64,000 nucleotides of DNA from Paulownia fortunei (taxonomy: Eukaryota > Streptophyta > Magnoliopsida > Lamiales > Paulowniaceae). Shown here one piece after another: positions 10,409 to 21,839 of the stretch. Positions within the stretch are counted from its first letter, which is position 1; every line of letters begins with the position of its first letter. The stretch spans positions 19,106,673 through 19,170,672 of the forward strand of contig CM033115.1 in NCBI GenBank assembly GCA_019321725.1, in the 5' to 3' direction. Made by a program: the position numbers and the translations under genes. Under the pieces are notes generated by a model. That model was given only the letters and a program-made list of their open reading frames with translations, was not told the origin of the DNA and ran no database searches.

Positions 10409-12712
10409 ATGGAGCTTCCCAATGCAGTTGCTCTGATTCTACTTTCATGGTTTCTTTTGGCTCAGCATGTTCATCATGCTTCAGCAGAAAGATCCGTATA
10501 TATTGTCCATATGGACAAATCCTTCATGCCTAAGGCATTTTCCAGTCACCATTATTGGTATTCTTCCATTCTTAATTCTGTAAAATCAGTGGGTCAAACA
10601 TCACTCGATGGCGACAAACCCGAGCCGAAGCTTATCTACACTTATGACAATGCCTTCCATGGATTCAGTGTAGTAGTGTCGAAAGATGAATTGGAAGCTT
10701 TAAAGAAGTCACCAGGGTTCATATCTGCCTATGCTGATGATGTTGTCACACCTGACACCACCCATTCCTATAAGTTCCTTTCCCTCAATACTGCTACAGG
10801 ATTGTGGCCAGCATCTGAGTATGGCAAAGACGTGATAATCGGTGTCATCGACACCGGTATTTGGCCGGAAAGTCCAAGCTTTAAGGATGATGGGATGACT
10901 GAAATCCCTGCAAGGTGGAAGGGAATTTGCCAAGAAGGGGAAGAATTCAATTCATCATTGTGCAACAAGAAAATCATTGGAGCCAGATATTTCAATGAAG
11001 GATTTCGAGCAGAGAATCCTGATGTTGCAATACCTATGAATTCTGCAAGGGACGTGGATGGTCACGGCACCCACGTCGCGTCCATTGCTGCCGGAAACTA
11101 TGTCGATGGTGTTTCGTTCTTCGGTTATGCCCCTGGAACTGCAAGAGGGGTTGCTCCACGTGCTAGGCTGGCAGTGTATAAGGTCCTGTGGAATGGAGGC
11201 GTCTCATCTGATATACTCGCCGGCATTGACCAGGCCGTGGCTGATGGAGTTGATATATTGTCAATTTCTTTGGGTACTCGAGTGATTAATCTGTATGAGA
11301 ACCCTCTTTCAATTGCTAGCTTTGGTGCTAGGGAGAAAGGAATCCTGGTTTGTCTCTCAGCAGGAAATCGCGGCCCGAGTGTTAGGACTATAAGATCAGG
11401 AATCCCTTGGGCTGTGGTAGTCGCATCAGGTACGGTTGATCGGTGGTTAGCAGGGACCTTGACTCTGGGGAATGGAAAAACCATCACAGGATGGAGCACG
11501 TTTCCTGCCAGAGCCACCGTCAGAAACTTGCCACTCATTTTCAATGAAACCTTATCTGCCTGCAGCTCAACTGAATTACTGGCAGAAGCCCCTAGTCAAA
11601 GTATCATCGTATGCAATCTAACCATCGGAAATACTGATTTTGATAGCGCAATGAGCTATCTACCTCAGTCTAATGTCCGAGCAGCTATCATCATTGCCGA
11701 AGACCCAAGCGTATTTCGATTCAATTCATTTCCTTTCCCCGGAGTTGTAATTAGCCCTGCAGAAGCACGAGAGGTGTCCAATTACGCATCAAATGGTGCT
11801 GCACCAACAGCAAGCATCGATTTCCAGCAAACAGTTCTGGGGACACAGCCTAGAGCTGCTCCAGCCCTCTCTGATGACTCATCAAGAGGCCCTGGATTAA
11901 GTTATGAGGGCATCTTGAAGCCCGACATAATGGCGCCAGGAGTGTCAATCTTAGCAGCCTACTATCCTCACGCTATTGGACCAAGGATTGGTAACAACAT
12001 ATTCCTGTCCAGCTACTACACTCTCTTGTCAGGCACATCAATGGCTTGCCCTCATATCTCCGGAACTGCTGCACTTCTCAAAGCTGCGCACCCCGAATGG
12101 AGCCCTGCAGCTATTCAATCTGCCATGATGACCACTGCTAATCCTCTTGATAATACCAATCAACCCATCAAGGACATGGCCTTTGATTCTCTAGTTGCCA
12201 CACCTCTAGGCATTGGATCAGGACTGGTTGATCCGAACCGCGCACTTGATCCAGGCCTCATTTACGACGCGTCCCCACAAGACTTGGTAAATCTTGTCTG
12301 CTCCATGAATTTCACTCGCGAACAAACTCAAACCATCATAAGATCAAGCTACAATTGCTCGAGTCCATCCTCCGACCTCAATTATCCGTCATTCGTGGCT
12401 TTTTTTAACTTTGCAGAAAGAGGAATGATATTAACCCGGAAATTCCAGAGGACAGTCACCAATGTGGGGGATGGTGCAGCCACGTATAAAGCTAAGCTGG
12501 AAATACCGGAGAATACCACAATCAGAATTCGGCCACAAACTTTAATTTTTCAGAAGAAATATGAGAAACAGAGTTATTTTTTAACGATTCGTTACAGGGC
12601 TGATATTGAGACTCAACATAGACATGGTTCACTCGCTTGGATCGAGCAGACTGGCAAGCACACAGTCAGAAGTCCCATTATGGTTTCTGCTGGGGCTGAT
12701 AATTTCTCCTAG
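10409..12712 (+). CDS. SBT1.9: Subtilisin-like serine protease, SBT1.9/SBT3-like (copy 2)
   Basis: Intronless, 767 aa from the ATG homologous to the other copies (MELPNAV). An in-frame GTG nine bases upstream is not a credible plant start. It has a signal peptide to ASA|ER (26), an I9 prodomain, and the catalytic residues Asp148 (VIDTG), His219 (DGHGTH), Asn320 and Ser544 (GTSMACPH). A PA-domain insert and Fn3-like tail complete a full-length enzyme with no visible defect. The C-terminal third (ERGMILTRKFQR to SAGADNFS) and the 3' flank are most like copy 3. Residues around GTRVINLYENP differ from the SNRNTNLYENP of the other three. It is probably secreted to the apoplast, with unknown substrate. 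Confidence 0.95.
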   Translation: MELPNAVALILLSWFLLAQHVHHASAERSVYIVHMDKSFMPKAFSSHHYWYSSILNSVKSVGQTSLDGDKPEPKLIYTYDNAFHGFSVVVSKDELEALKKSPGFISAYADDVVTPDTTHSYKFLSLNTATGLWPASEYGKDVIIGVIDTGIWPESPSFKDDGMTEIPARWKGICQEGEEFNSSLCNKKIIGARYFNEGFRAENPDVAIPMNSARDVDGHGTHVASIAAGNYVDGVSFFGYAPGTARGVAPRARLAVYKVLWNGGVSSDILAGIDQAVADGVDILSISLGTRVINLYENPLSIASFGAREKGILVCLSAGNRGPSVRTIRSGIPWAVVVASGTVDRWLAGTLTLGNGKTITGWSTFPARATVRNLPLIFNETLSACSSTELLAEAPSQSIIVCNLTIGNTDFDSAMSYLPQSNVRAAIIIAEDPSVFRFNSFPFPGVVISPAEAREVSNYASNGAAPTASIDFQQTVLGTQPRAAPALSDDSSRGPGLSYEGILKPDIMAPGVSILAAYYPHAIGPRIGNNIFLSSYYTLLSGTSMACPHISGTAALLKAAHPEWSPAAIQSAMMTTANPLDNTNQPIKDMAFDSLVATPLGIGSGLVDPNRALDPGLIYDASPQDLVNLVCSMNFTREQTQTIIRSSYNCSSPSSDLNYPSFVAFFNFAERGMILTRKFQRTVTNVGDGAATYKAKLEIPENTTIRIRPQTLIFQKKYEKQSYFLTIRYRADIETQHRHGSLAWIEQTGKHTVRSPIMVSAGADNFS

Positions 12713-12854
12713 TTTTATTGTATTGATTGCGGGTGATCAATGTTTGAAATGCTTGTAACTTGGTGTAAACTTTTGTAATCGTAAAGGCATCATTGTGTGC
12801 TGGGCAATAACCTTCCTTCTTATCAACTGGCCGTTCCTCCTACCCCACACCCTG

Positions 12855-13096
12855 CCCTTATAATAACGTTGTCATAATAAACTAAGATATATAATGACAT
12901 GTTAGAAAATGAACAGATTAATAGCTAAGATTATTTACTTTTAAGATGTCATTTTCAATTAATCAGTGATATCTACCCTTATAATAATGCTGTCATAATA
13001 AACTAAGATATATAATGACATGATAGAAAATGACATATTAATAGCTAAGATTCTTTAATATAGTATTGTCATTTTCAATTAATAAATGATATGATA
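12855..13096 (+). repeat. 121-bp tandem duplication downstream of copy 2
   Basis: Two adjacent units start 'cccttataataa' at 12855 and 12976 and share 'gtcataataaactaagata', 'tataatgacatg' and 'gtcattttcaatta'. The units differ at several positions, so the duplication is not recent. Copy 3 has a single 'ccttataataacgttg' at the equivalent place (about 20337), so the duplication followed the gene duplication. Confidence 0.65.
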
Positions 13097-15934
13097 AAAT
13101 GAATCTTCAATACCTACATTATTGCAACATTGTATTAGTTCTTTGATTTATAGGATAAAGTAAAATAAAAAAAGAACTGTATAAGAAATATAATTATACA
13201 GTGTATTTGTTTTATTGTGATATTATAATTACGCAGTTGTAATATAGTTTACTTTTAACGTGTTAATTTACTTAATTTGAAAATATAATTATACAGTTGT
13301 AATTTAGTTTATTTTATTGTCAACCTACCAATGTGCAGTAATTAACTTAAAATCTTACCATCAAATATTAGCATATTTACCCCCAGCAAATTAAAAAATA
13401 TTTAAAATATTCAAAATCTCTTCTCACATTGCATATTCCATTGAAAAAGTTATTTTTCTTTGCTCGTTTGTTTCAGCTTGGATATTTTTTGGTGTGCAAT
13501 TATGTTTAAGTAGCTTAAGATTTAGAAATGTAAATATTTTCTTCTACTAGACAGTTTTCTTCTATTAATGATTTTCTTCTCTAATAGAATTTTATTTTTC
13601 CGTAAGTAACCCCTATTTTATCACACAAGAGTACTGGGCATGAATATCTTTTCAAAATAGAACAAACAATTATATGATTCACATTTTTATATATACTACT
13701 AGACAATAAAATATGCATTGCATGTGCATGAACACATATTTAGAGATAAATTTGACAATTATTTTGTACAATAATATAGGTCACAAATTTAAATATTTTT
13801 ATTTCACCACCGTTGCTTAAAGTTGTATTTGAAAAAGAAGGATTGCTAATCTACTATGTGAGTATAGTAGGTTAGCATACATTAATGCCTTTGTTTATAT
13901 TAGTATATATATATTTTCATTGTGAAACAATATCATTTTATTAATTTATTTTTTGTATGTGTCATTATTTTTTGGTATATTGATATATCTTCATGTCTTG
14001 ATGAATATTAGCATTTTAAATGATTTTCAACATTTTGGTAGCATTGATATTTTTTGGATGTTGGATACTTGGATTTTTATGTTTTTGATTGCATATGTGT
14101 GGTTGCATCATTCAATATTAATGTGTTATTCTTAAAACATGGATATAATAAGTTAAAATGAAATTATGTAAATAACTAGGAAGCAATGAATTTCCACCTT
14201 AACCCATAGACTGATTGTGATACCTTCAAGGCTCATTTGATTTATGGAGGATTATTTTTTGATTAAATGTGGATAACTAATTTGATCGTTTATTATTAAC
14301 CAATCAAGTCTTTTTGTTGAGTTGAAAAAGATTTAATAAGAAAACGGCATTTATTAAAAATGATTTACGGAAAGTACAACCAGGTGGGAAAATTAAAAAT
14401 TATTTTATTATGAAAATGGACAATTATAAATAAAATATGTGGCAAATTTTTATATTTTGACATTTCTTATATTTCAAAGTCCATTTACATGTATGAAAGT
14501 ACATTCTAAGATCGATTACCAAATAATATTTAGTTGAACATGGCTGATTTTAAATTGGTCATTTTCTAATATTTAATGAGAAATTAGTCTAAACCAGACA
14601 TGTCTTTAGTGTCCAAATAATTGCATTTGGTACTATGAAGACCTATAACTATGTTAACATTTTTAAATTGGTTATTTTGTTGTTGTAATGTTTGCCATTC
14701 TTATTCAACTTCTAACTACAACACACCTATGTACATAATTCTATTGTTTTTGTTTTGTTAAATGGTATATATTATCTTTGCATTGTAAATTTGTGATTCT
14801 TACATTTTCAATTCACCTATAGTATTATATTCACATGCATATAACTAACATTATTTTTGTTTCCTTTTCAAAAGTACATTTTTGTCCTTGCAATTCAAAC
14901 TTGTATTTTGTGTACATTGTTTATTCTACTTCCACGGTATTATCTTAAAAATAATTGATATGAAAGTGAAAACAATGATGCATAAAAAGTAATAGTGATT
15001 TTTTATTTAAAAGTTTCTGGGATTTACTCTACCATTTTTATTTTTTTGTAATTTTATTTAGAAGTGTCTTTTTATCTTTAAGTTTCTCCATATTAGTTCA
15101 ATTTTGTATTTATTATGCATGATGAATACAATGTTGTCATCGAGCCTGTTGACTTATTTAACTTGAAAATATATTTATGCCGTTATAATTTAGTCCATTT
15201 TCAACTAGTCCATGTACATTTAGTTTAAATCTTTGTATCTAAGTTGGCAATACAATATACCATAAGAGAGTACTTAAAATTTTTAAATCAACGCCAAAGT
15301 ATTAACTTCAACAATCCCCTACTCATCCAACTGAGCCTATAGAAGTAGTCGCCTGTTTCAAAATACTTTTACCTAATAATTATTCCAATTTTTTGGTTGA
15401 GTAATATCATATAACATGCAGTAAGTGTAATCACAAAAATTTCAATAAAGAAATTCTCTATTTATATATGTAGAATAAATAAATTTTAATCTATTGTTAA
15501 CTCTCAATGTTGTTATTTAAAATTCACCATCAAATGCTACCATATGTACCTTAGTAAAATATTCGAAAAGAGATTATTTTAAATTTTGAAAATTAAAGCT
15601 AATATGTTTAGAAATAATCCCGTAATTCAAAATTTTTGAACTTTGCAGTTTTATCCAATTTTCATTTTTTTTTTTTTTTGGTTTGGTTATGTTGTATCCT
15701 ATAAAACGTTTGTAGATATAGTAACATTTTTCAATGAAGAACATTTTTGAAGTTATGTTATTTCTGAAGAACCTTGAAAGAAAAGAAAATCGGACAAAAT
15801 TGGCTTCCATACATTGTATACAATATACAATTTATAATCGTCTTTACTCTCTTGTCCTCTCTCTTAAAAGAAAACAATCAATGCATATATTAATAGTAGG
15901 TAATTCAACTTGTTCTTCAATATACTTTAAAGTA
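13097..15934. other. Long AT-rich spacer between copies 2 and 3
   Basis: No supported gene. Related words recur near 13255-13390 and 15150-15570 ('accatcaaat..ta.catat.tacc', 'gaaaatata..tat.c.gtt.taattta'), which suggests decayed repeat material, perhaps one old inserted element. Short reading frames here are low-complexity and unlike known proteins. Confidence 0.45.
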
Positions 15935-16340
15935 ATGTTTTTAAAATCATGTCGTATCGATTGGTTCAATCGATTAAATTAATAATCGAAAATTGATTTA
16001 GTTCGATTAAATTAAAAAATTGTTTGATCGGTCAAAATTGGTCAACAACCAATCAAAATGTATTTTCATTCTTTTATTTTTTAATTTTTAATTTTTAATT
16101 TTTATAAAAATTTAAATTTAATATTTTATTATATTTATATGATTATTTGAATTTTATATTTTATTATATATTTTTTATATAATTATTTTTTTATTTTTAT
16201 ATTTAAAATATATTATATAATAATTAATTTATTATATTATTATTTTATATAATAAAATAAAAAAATATATTTATTTTTTATTAAATCGATTCGAGGATTC
16301 CAATGATTGAATTGCTAATTATAACATAAATTGATTATCG
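15935..16340 (+). repeat. Dispersed AT-rich repeat, family A, direct copy
   Basis: Starts with words such as 'attggttcaatcgatta' and continues into about 250 bp of almost pure A/T. The reverse complement of 1080-1495 follows the same order. Together the two define an interspersed family present in both orientations. Confidence 0.5.
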
Positions 16341-16594
16341 GTTTAATAATGTAAATATTTGTTTAAAGGCTTCGTTCAACTTAAACTTAATTTAAAATTA
16401 TATTGAGTTCGATTTAAAATATAAATATTATTCATCTCTTAGCAGAAAGTACGACGTGACTTGTCTGGAGAAGAGTGGGGAACCGAGAAAGTGGGGAATC
16501 GAACCCGTATCTTTGATATGAAAAGATGATGTCCTAAAAAGCCTTTTTTAATATGCCTCCTCAGCTCCCTGCAATAGAAATTCTAAAGACCCGC

Positions 16595-17020
16595 GGAGTG
16601 CATAGATATCTAGTGGGACACCTATTTGATGTTCAAATTCAATGTCTGTACCTAAATATCTATTCTGGGCCAGGGGCTACCCCTCCAGTTTACGGGCTAT
16701 TAAACTGATGGAATGCTTAGCTTTATCCCCAGTGGGTACGTGTAAGAATTATTGATTTCTCGCGATTTATTTTTTTTTAAATATTTAGATAAGTGATTAG
16801 AAGATTCAGAATTAATTAATATAAGTCAGGAAACTAAATATATATATATATAAAAAAAAAAAAGAGAATTATTGATCTCTATCTTTTGCTTTAATGCAAT
16901 TGGAGAGAGGCAGAGGTGGAAGGTGAAAATGGGGCCATGGCTTTAATTTCTCTTCCCACATTGTCATGAGGCTATCAATCTGTTTTTAGACCAAGATCGT
17001 TTTCTTCACCCTGCCTTTTT
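16595..17020 (+). promoter_or_regulatory. Duplicated upstream block of subtilase copy 3
   Basis: Homologous to the blocks at 3398, 9051 and 20873 (for example 'ggacacctatttgatgttca', 'gctattaaactgatggaatg', 'ggtgaaaatggggccatgg'). It is interrupted by a 103-bp poly(A)-tailed insertion at 16761. The nearer flank (17128-17370) continues to match copy 4 (21953-22180), so copies 3 and 4 share more 5' flank than the other pairs. Confidence 0.6.
16761..16863 (+). mobile_element. Short retroposed insertion with poly(A) tail
   Basis: A 103-bp segment ending in about 12 A is bracketed by 'aagaattattgatttct' (16744-16760) and 'gagaattattgatctct' (16864-16880), a 17-bp imperfect target-site duplication with 15 matches. 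Paralogous blocks have one copy of this word and no insertion. The poly(A) end plus long target duplication fits LINE-machinery retroposition, for example a strongly 5'-truncated LINE or a processed fragment. The insert is too short to assign further. Confidence 0.6.
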
Positions 17021-17786
17021 TTTTTCTCAATACGTAACAAGGTAGAAGAAGGCAGTTAGTATGAAATATTCTGGTTAAGCCACTGCAACCCTTCCAAATA
17101 TCAATCAAACTAAAATTCTTCCACATAAAGGGACAATTGAATCACGAACTACGATTGTAAATAGGATCGAAGTGGAAACTTCTTTGTGGGAACTAAAAAA
17201 CCAAACTATTTGAGTTTCCTTGGTGTTTCTTCTACCTTGCTCGAAAGCAGAAAGATTTACATAATATTTTGAGATAATGGTGGCCTCAGGTTTGCCACTG
17301 ATTTGCTGCACGACGGATCTAATATTCTTGGTTTGAACCTGTATAATTAAATTCGAGCAGCATAACGTTGCCTCCATCTTATTTAATTTGTGTTTTACTT
17401 TGTTCCATTTATATGTGGTGATAAACACACTATGGTGAAAGAATCTTTAGACAGACTCTATGTTTTTCATTAGAAATTAAGTATGATACTTAGGAACATA
17501 AAATCAAAATCAACAAACTGATTAATGTGGCTCAACCAAATAGAATTGCGTCCTGAACGAGGAGAAAAGAAATTTTAGTATATGAAAAAGTACACAAGAG
17601 ACTCCAAAATTACGGAAGTAAAAGACACACTAAATTAAGTCAAACATAGCCAAAATATGGATTAAATCCAGGAATTTGATGCAATGGTTGCATTAATTGA
17701 TCTATCAGTTGCATATTGTGAGTTGTAGTCATGAGCTTTGATACTTTACAGCTTGGTGATTGTGTTGAATAAGCAGCAATGACAGC

Positions 17787-17792
17787 CACTTG
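17787..17792 (+). promoter_or_regulatory. Degenerate G-box upstream of subtilase copy 3
   Basis: CACTTG stands where copies 1 and 4 have CACGTG, within the conserved context 'gcaatgac.gccac.tgtga'. One base change removes the palindrome. This may alter expression relative to the sister copies. Confidence 0.35.
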
Positions 17793-17892
17793 TGAGCCAG
17801 ACAATTCTTACTGTCCCTAGCACGACTATTAAGTGTAGAGCACAATGGTAGTTATCTAATGCATCCATCCAGATCAGATTTCAGATAGAAAA

Positions 17893-20190
17893 ATGGAGCT
17901 CCCTAATGCAGTTGCTCTGATCCTATTCTCATTGTTTCTTTTGGCTCATCATGTTCATCTTGCTTCAGCAGAAAGATCCACATATATTGTCCATATGGAC
18001 AAGTCCTCCATGCCTAAGGCATTTTCCAGTCACCATTATTGGTATTCTTCCCTGCTTAAATCTGTGAAATCAGTGGCTCAGACATCACTCGATGGCAACA
18101 AACCCGAGCCAAAGCTTATCTACACTTATGACAATGCCTTTCATGGATTCAGTGCAGTGATGTCGAAAGACGAATTGGAAGCTTTAAAGAAGTCACCAGG
18201 GTTCCTTTCGGCATACGCCGATGATGTAATCACACCAGACACCACCCATTCATATAAATTCCTTTCCCTAAACACTGCTACTGGGCTGTGGCCAGCATCT
18301 GAGTACGGCAAAGATGTGATAATCGGTGTCGTCGACACTGGTGTTTGGCCAGAAAGTCCGAGCTTCAGGGATGATGGGATGACTGAAATCCCTTCAAGGT
18401 GGAAGGGAATTTGCGAAGCAGGTGAAGAATTCAATTCATCATTGTGCAACAAGAAAATCATTGGAGCCAGATATTTCCGTGAAGGACTTCGAGCAGCAAA
18501 TCCTGGTGTTACAATACCTATGAATTCTGCAAGGGACGTGGAAGGTCATGGCACCCACGTCGCCTCTATTGCTGCCGGAAACTATGTCGATGGTGTTTCG
18601 TTCTTCGGTTATGCCCCTGGAACTGCAAGAGGGGTTGCTCCACGTGCTAGGCTGGCAGTGTATAAGGTCCTCTGGAACGGAGGTGTTTCATCTGATATAC
18701 TCGCAGGCATTGACCAGGCCGTGGCTGATGGAGTCGATATATTGTCCATTTCTTTGAGTAATCGCAACACTAATCTGTATGAGAACCCTCTTTCAATAGC
18801 TAGCTTTGGTGCCAGGGAGAAGGGAATCCTGGTTTGTCTCTCAGCAGGAAATCGCGGCCCAAGTGTTAGGACTATACGATCAGGAATCCCATGGGCTGTG
18901 GTAGTCGCATCAGGAACGGTTGATCGGTGGTTTGCAGGGACCCTGACTCTGGGGAACGGAAAAACCATCACAGGATGGAGCACCTTCCCTGCAAGAGCCA
19001 CAGTCAGAAACTTGCCACTCGTTTACAATGAGACCTTATCCGCCTGCAGCTCAACTGAACTACTAGCAGAAGCCCCTGATCAAAGTATCATCATATGCAA
19101 TATAACCATTGAAAATTATGGTTTCCTTTTCCTAATGGAATATCTGCCTCAGTCTAATGTCCGAGCAGCTATCATCATTGCTGAAGACCCAAGCATATTT
19201 CGATCCACTTCATTTCCTTTCCCCGGAGTTGTAATTAGCCCAACAGAAGCACGAGAGGTGACCAATTACATATCAAATAGTGCTGCACCAAGAGCAAGCA
19301 TCGATTTCCAACAGACAGTTCTGGGGACAGAACCAAGAGCTGCTCCAATGCTGTCAGATGACTCATCAAGAGGCCCTGGACTAAGTTATGAGGGCATCTT
19401 GAAGCCGGACATAATGGCTCCAGGAGTGCTAATCTTAGCAGCCTACAATCCTCACATTACTGGAACAAGAATTGGTAAGAACATATTCCTGTCCAGTGAC
19501 TACACTCTCTTGTCAGGCACATCAATGGCATGCCCTCATATCTCTGGAATTGCTGCACTTCTGAAAGCTGCTCACCCGGAGTGGAGTCCTGCAGCTATTC
19601 AATCTGCCATGATGACCACTGCAAATCCTCTTGATAATACCAAGCAACCTATCAAGGAATTGGATTATTTAGTTGCCACACCTTTAGGCATTGGATCAGG
19701 GCAGGTAGATCCGAATCGAGCACTTGATCCAGGTCTCATTTATGATGCGTCCCCACAAGACCTCGTAAATCTTGTCTGCTCCATGAATTTCACTCGCGAA
19801 CAAACTCAAACCATCATAAGATCAAGCTACAATTGCTCGAGTCCATCCTCCGACCTCAACTATCCGTCATTCGTGGCTTTATTTAACTTCGCAGAAAGAG
19901 GAATGATATTAACCCGGAAATTCCAGAGGATAGTCACGAATGTGGGGGATGGTGCAGCCACATATAAAGCTAAGCTGGAAATACCGGAGAATACCACAAT
20001 CAGAATTCGGCCACAAACTTTAGTTTTTCAGAAGAAATATGAGAAACAGAGTTATTCTTTAACGATTCGTTACAGGGCTGATATAGAGACTCAACATAGA
20101 CCTGGTTCACTCACTTGGATCGAGCAGACTGGCAAGCACACAGTCAGAAGTCCCATTATGGTTTCTGCAGGGGCTGATAATTTCTACTAG
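17893..20190 (+). CDS. SBT1.9: Subtilisin-like serine protease, SBT1.9/SBT3-like (copy 3)
   Basis: Intronless 765-aa full-length subtilase. Signal peptide to ASA|ER, I9 prodomain with the MDKSSMPKAF motif, catalytic Asp148 (VVDTG), His219 (EGHGTH), Asn320 (LSAGN) and Ser544 (GTSMACPH), PA insert and Fn3-like tail. The middle (SRWKGICEAGEEF, REGLRAANPG, DVEGHGTH) is nearly the same as copy 4. The C-terminal third (ERGMILTRKFQR, KLEIPENTTIRIRP, RADIETQHR) and 3' flank are nearly the same as copy 2. This mosaic suggests gene conversion or unequal crossing-over. Two residues are missing near KQPIKELDYLV relative to copies 1 and 2, shared with copy 4. It is probably secreted and active; its substrate is unknown. 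Confidence 0.95.
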   Translation: MELPNAVALILFSLFLLAHHVHLASAERSTYIVHMDKSSMPKAFSSHHYWYSSLLKSVKSVAQTSLDGNKPEPKLIYTYDNAFHGFSAVMSKDELEALKKSPGFLSAYADDVITPDTTHSYKFLSLNTATGLWPASEYGKDVIIGVVDTGVWPESPSFRDDGMTEIPSRWKGICEAGEEFNSSLCNKKIIGARYFREGLRAANPGVTIPMNSARDVEGHGTHVASIAAGNYVDGVSFFGYAPGTARGVAPRARLAVYKVLWNGGVSSDILAGIDQAVADGVDILSISLSNRNTNLYENPLSIASFGAREKGILVCLSAGNRGPSVRTIRSGIPWAVVVASGTVDRWFAGTLTLGNGKTITGWSTFPARATVRNLPLVYNETLSACSSTELLAEAPDQSIIICNITIENYGFLFLMEYLPQSNVRAAIIIAEDPSIFRSTSFPFPGVVISPTEAREVTNYISNSAAPRASIDFQQTVLGTEPRAAPMLSDDSSRGPGLSYEGILKPDIMAPGVLILAAYNPHITGTRIGKNIFLSSDYTLLSGTSMACPHISGIAALLKAAHPEWSPAAIQSAMMTTANPLDNTKQPIKELDYLVATPLGIGSGQVDPNRALDPGLIYDASPQDLVNLVCSMNFTREQTQTIIRSSYNCSSPSSDLNYPSFVALFNFAERGMILTRKFQRIVTNVGDGAATYKAKLEIPENTTIRIRPQTLVFQKKYEKQSYSLTIRYRADIETQHRPGSLTWIEQTGKHTVRSPIMVSAGADNFY

Positions 20191-20872
20191 TTTTTATGTT
20201 ATTGATCGTGGGTTATCAATATTTGAAATGCTAATAACTTGGTTTAAACTTTTGTAATCGTGAAGGCATCATTGCATGCTCGGCAATAACAATCCTTCTT
20301 ATCAGCTGATCTTTCCTCCTCCCCCTTTGTCCCCCACCTTATAATAACGTTGCAATAATTCTTGCAGTACCTTCCCTTTTGAATTTATACAAAAAAAAAG
20401 GCAAAAGATGGTAAGATTAGAATGCACTCAATAATTCTTGAAGTACCTTCCCTTTAGTTGTTAATTGCTTTTCTAGCTATAATGTTTCCATATTCCTCTG
20501 CATTGAGGACTTTGGATGCTGAGAACTTGAGGATTTTTGTCTTGTATAGGAAGTCATAAGTATTTGATATGCACTAGAACTCTAATGCAGAAATTGATTT
20601 TTGTTAGATATATTGTCGGAGTAGGAATCTAAGTTTTTTTATGGTGATTGGTCATTATTTTGTTATTCGTTATTTTTATTATTTCCAATGAGGACATACA
20701 TATCTTTTCACAATATCTTTTCACAATTGGAAGGATGAACACTTTTGTATACAAAATAGTGTACATATAGATATAGATAAATTAATTTTATTTAGCTTTA
20801 CAGATTCGAGTAGACTTTCAATTCAATGAGTCATAGTATCCATCTCTAAGTAGAAATGTCTGGGAGAAAAGT
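20191..20872. other. 3' flank of copy 3 and spacer
   Basis: The first about 160 bp match the 3' flank of copy 2 ('aacttttgtaatcgt', 'aaggcatcattg', 'ccttataataacgttg'), as expected for a shared 3' UTR. The rest is AT-rich with no gene seen. Confidence 0.55.
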
Positions 20873-21206
20873 ATGCGGGGTGCAAAAATATCTATTGGGA
20901 CACCTATTTGATGTTCGAATTCAATGTATGTACCTAAATATCTGTATCTGGGTCAGGGGCTACCACACTTCGTTTATAGGCTTTTAAACTGATGAAATGC
21001 TTAGCTTTATCCCCTATGTGTACGTATAAGAATAATTCATCTCTATCTTTTGCTTTTAAAACAATTTCAGAGAGGCAGATTTGAAAGGTGAAAATGGGGA
21101 CACGGCTTTAGTTTCTGTTCCCACATTGTCATGAGGCATATCAATCCTATCCTTTAGACCATGCTCATTTCTTCAACCTTGCCTTTTTTTTTTTTGTGTG
21201 TGTAAT
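20873..21206 (+). promoter_or_regulatory. Duplicated upstream block of subtilase copy 4
   Basis: Contains the shared words 'gggtgcaaaaatatct', 'gggacacctatttgatgttc', 'ctgatgaaatgcttagcttt' and 'gagaggcagatttgaaaggt'. It is colinear with the blocks before copies 1-3 and is followed directly by the solo LTR at 21217. The site 'tatcccctatgtgtacgtat' is an empty site for the copy 1 transposon. Confidence 0.6.
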
Positions 21207-21216
21207 TGATAACAAG

Positions 21217-21821
21217 TGTTATGAAGTTGTGTTACGATACACAATCGTACAACTGAAGTAGAAATGAGAAACTAAGAAAAAATAATGAACATCAAAGTTT
21301 TTACGTAGAAAAGTTTCAAAGAAATCAAAGCAAACACTAAGGACAAACTATAGAAGGATTTCACTGTTATAAAAGGATTACAGCATCCTCTCTTTATAAG
21401 AGATAAATATTTAAAGGAAAGATTACAAGTATTTGGAAGAAATTTTGTATTTTACTCTTTTTTCTCTCTCTCCAGTATTCTCTCTTTAACTTTGTTTTTT
21501 CACTCAAGAATGGATGCCTCAAGAAGTACAACACCTATTTATAGGCTTGAAGATGTGGTGTGTATAAGGTAATCTACCAACTTTCTAGTGTAGCCATTAA
21601 GTATCCTTTTATTTTCAAAATGTATTTGGAAGTCTTCAAAAATTAATTTGCCAATTTCAAGTGACTCTACCAAGTTTCATAGTGGCTTTCAAACTTTTTC
21701 ATAATGTATTTGTCAATTTCCAAATCTCCATGTACCAAATCTTGACATGCGACTTTGCAAGTGACTACATTTTCTCAATTCACCATTTTTAAAAAATCAC
21801 AAAAGTGACTTTACTTTCACA
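21217..21821 (+). mobile_element. Solo LTR (probable Copia-type) upstream of subtilase copy 4
   Basis: A 605-bp insertion begins TGTTATGAAG and ends TTTCACA, the TG...CA ends of an LTR. It is flanked by acaag (left) and tcaag (right), a 5-bp target duplication with one mismatch. The copy 3 flank reads 'taacaaggtagaag' without the insertion, giving an empty site. Inside is 'ctatttataggc' (about 21535), a common TATA/R-region word of plant LTRs. There is no internal gag-pol and no second LTR, so it is a solo LTR left by LTR-LTR recombination. The superfamily is inferred, not proven. Confidence 0.65.
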
Positions 21822-21839
21822 TCAAGGTAGAAAAGGCGT

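Noticed and set aside
16485..16510. tRNA-like T-loop word 'ggggaatcgaacccg'
   Set aside because: No matching D-arm, anticodon arm or acceptor stem could be folded on either strand.
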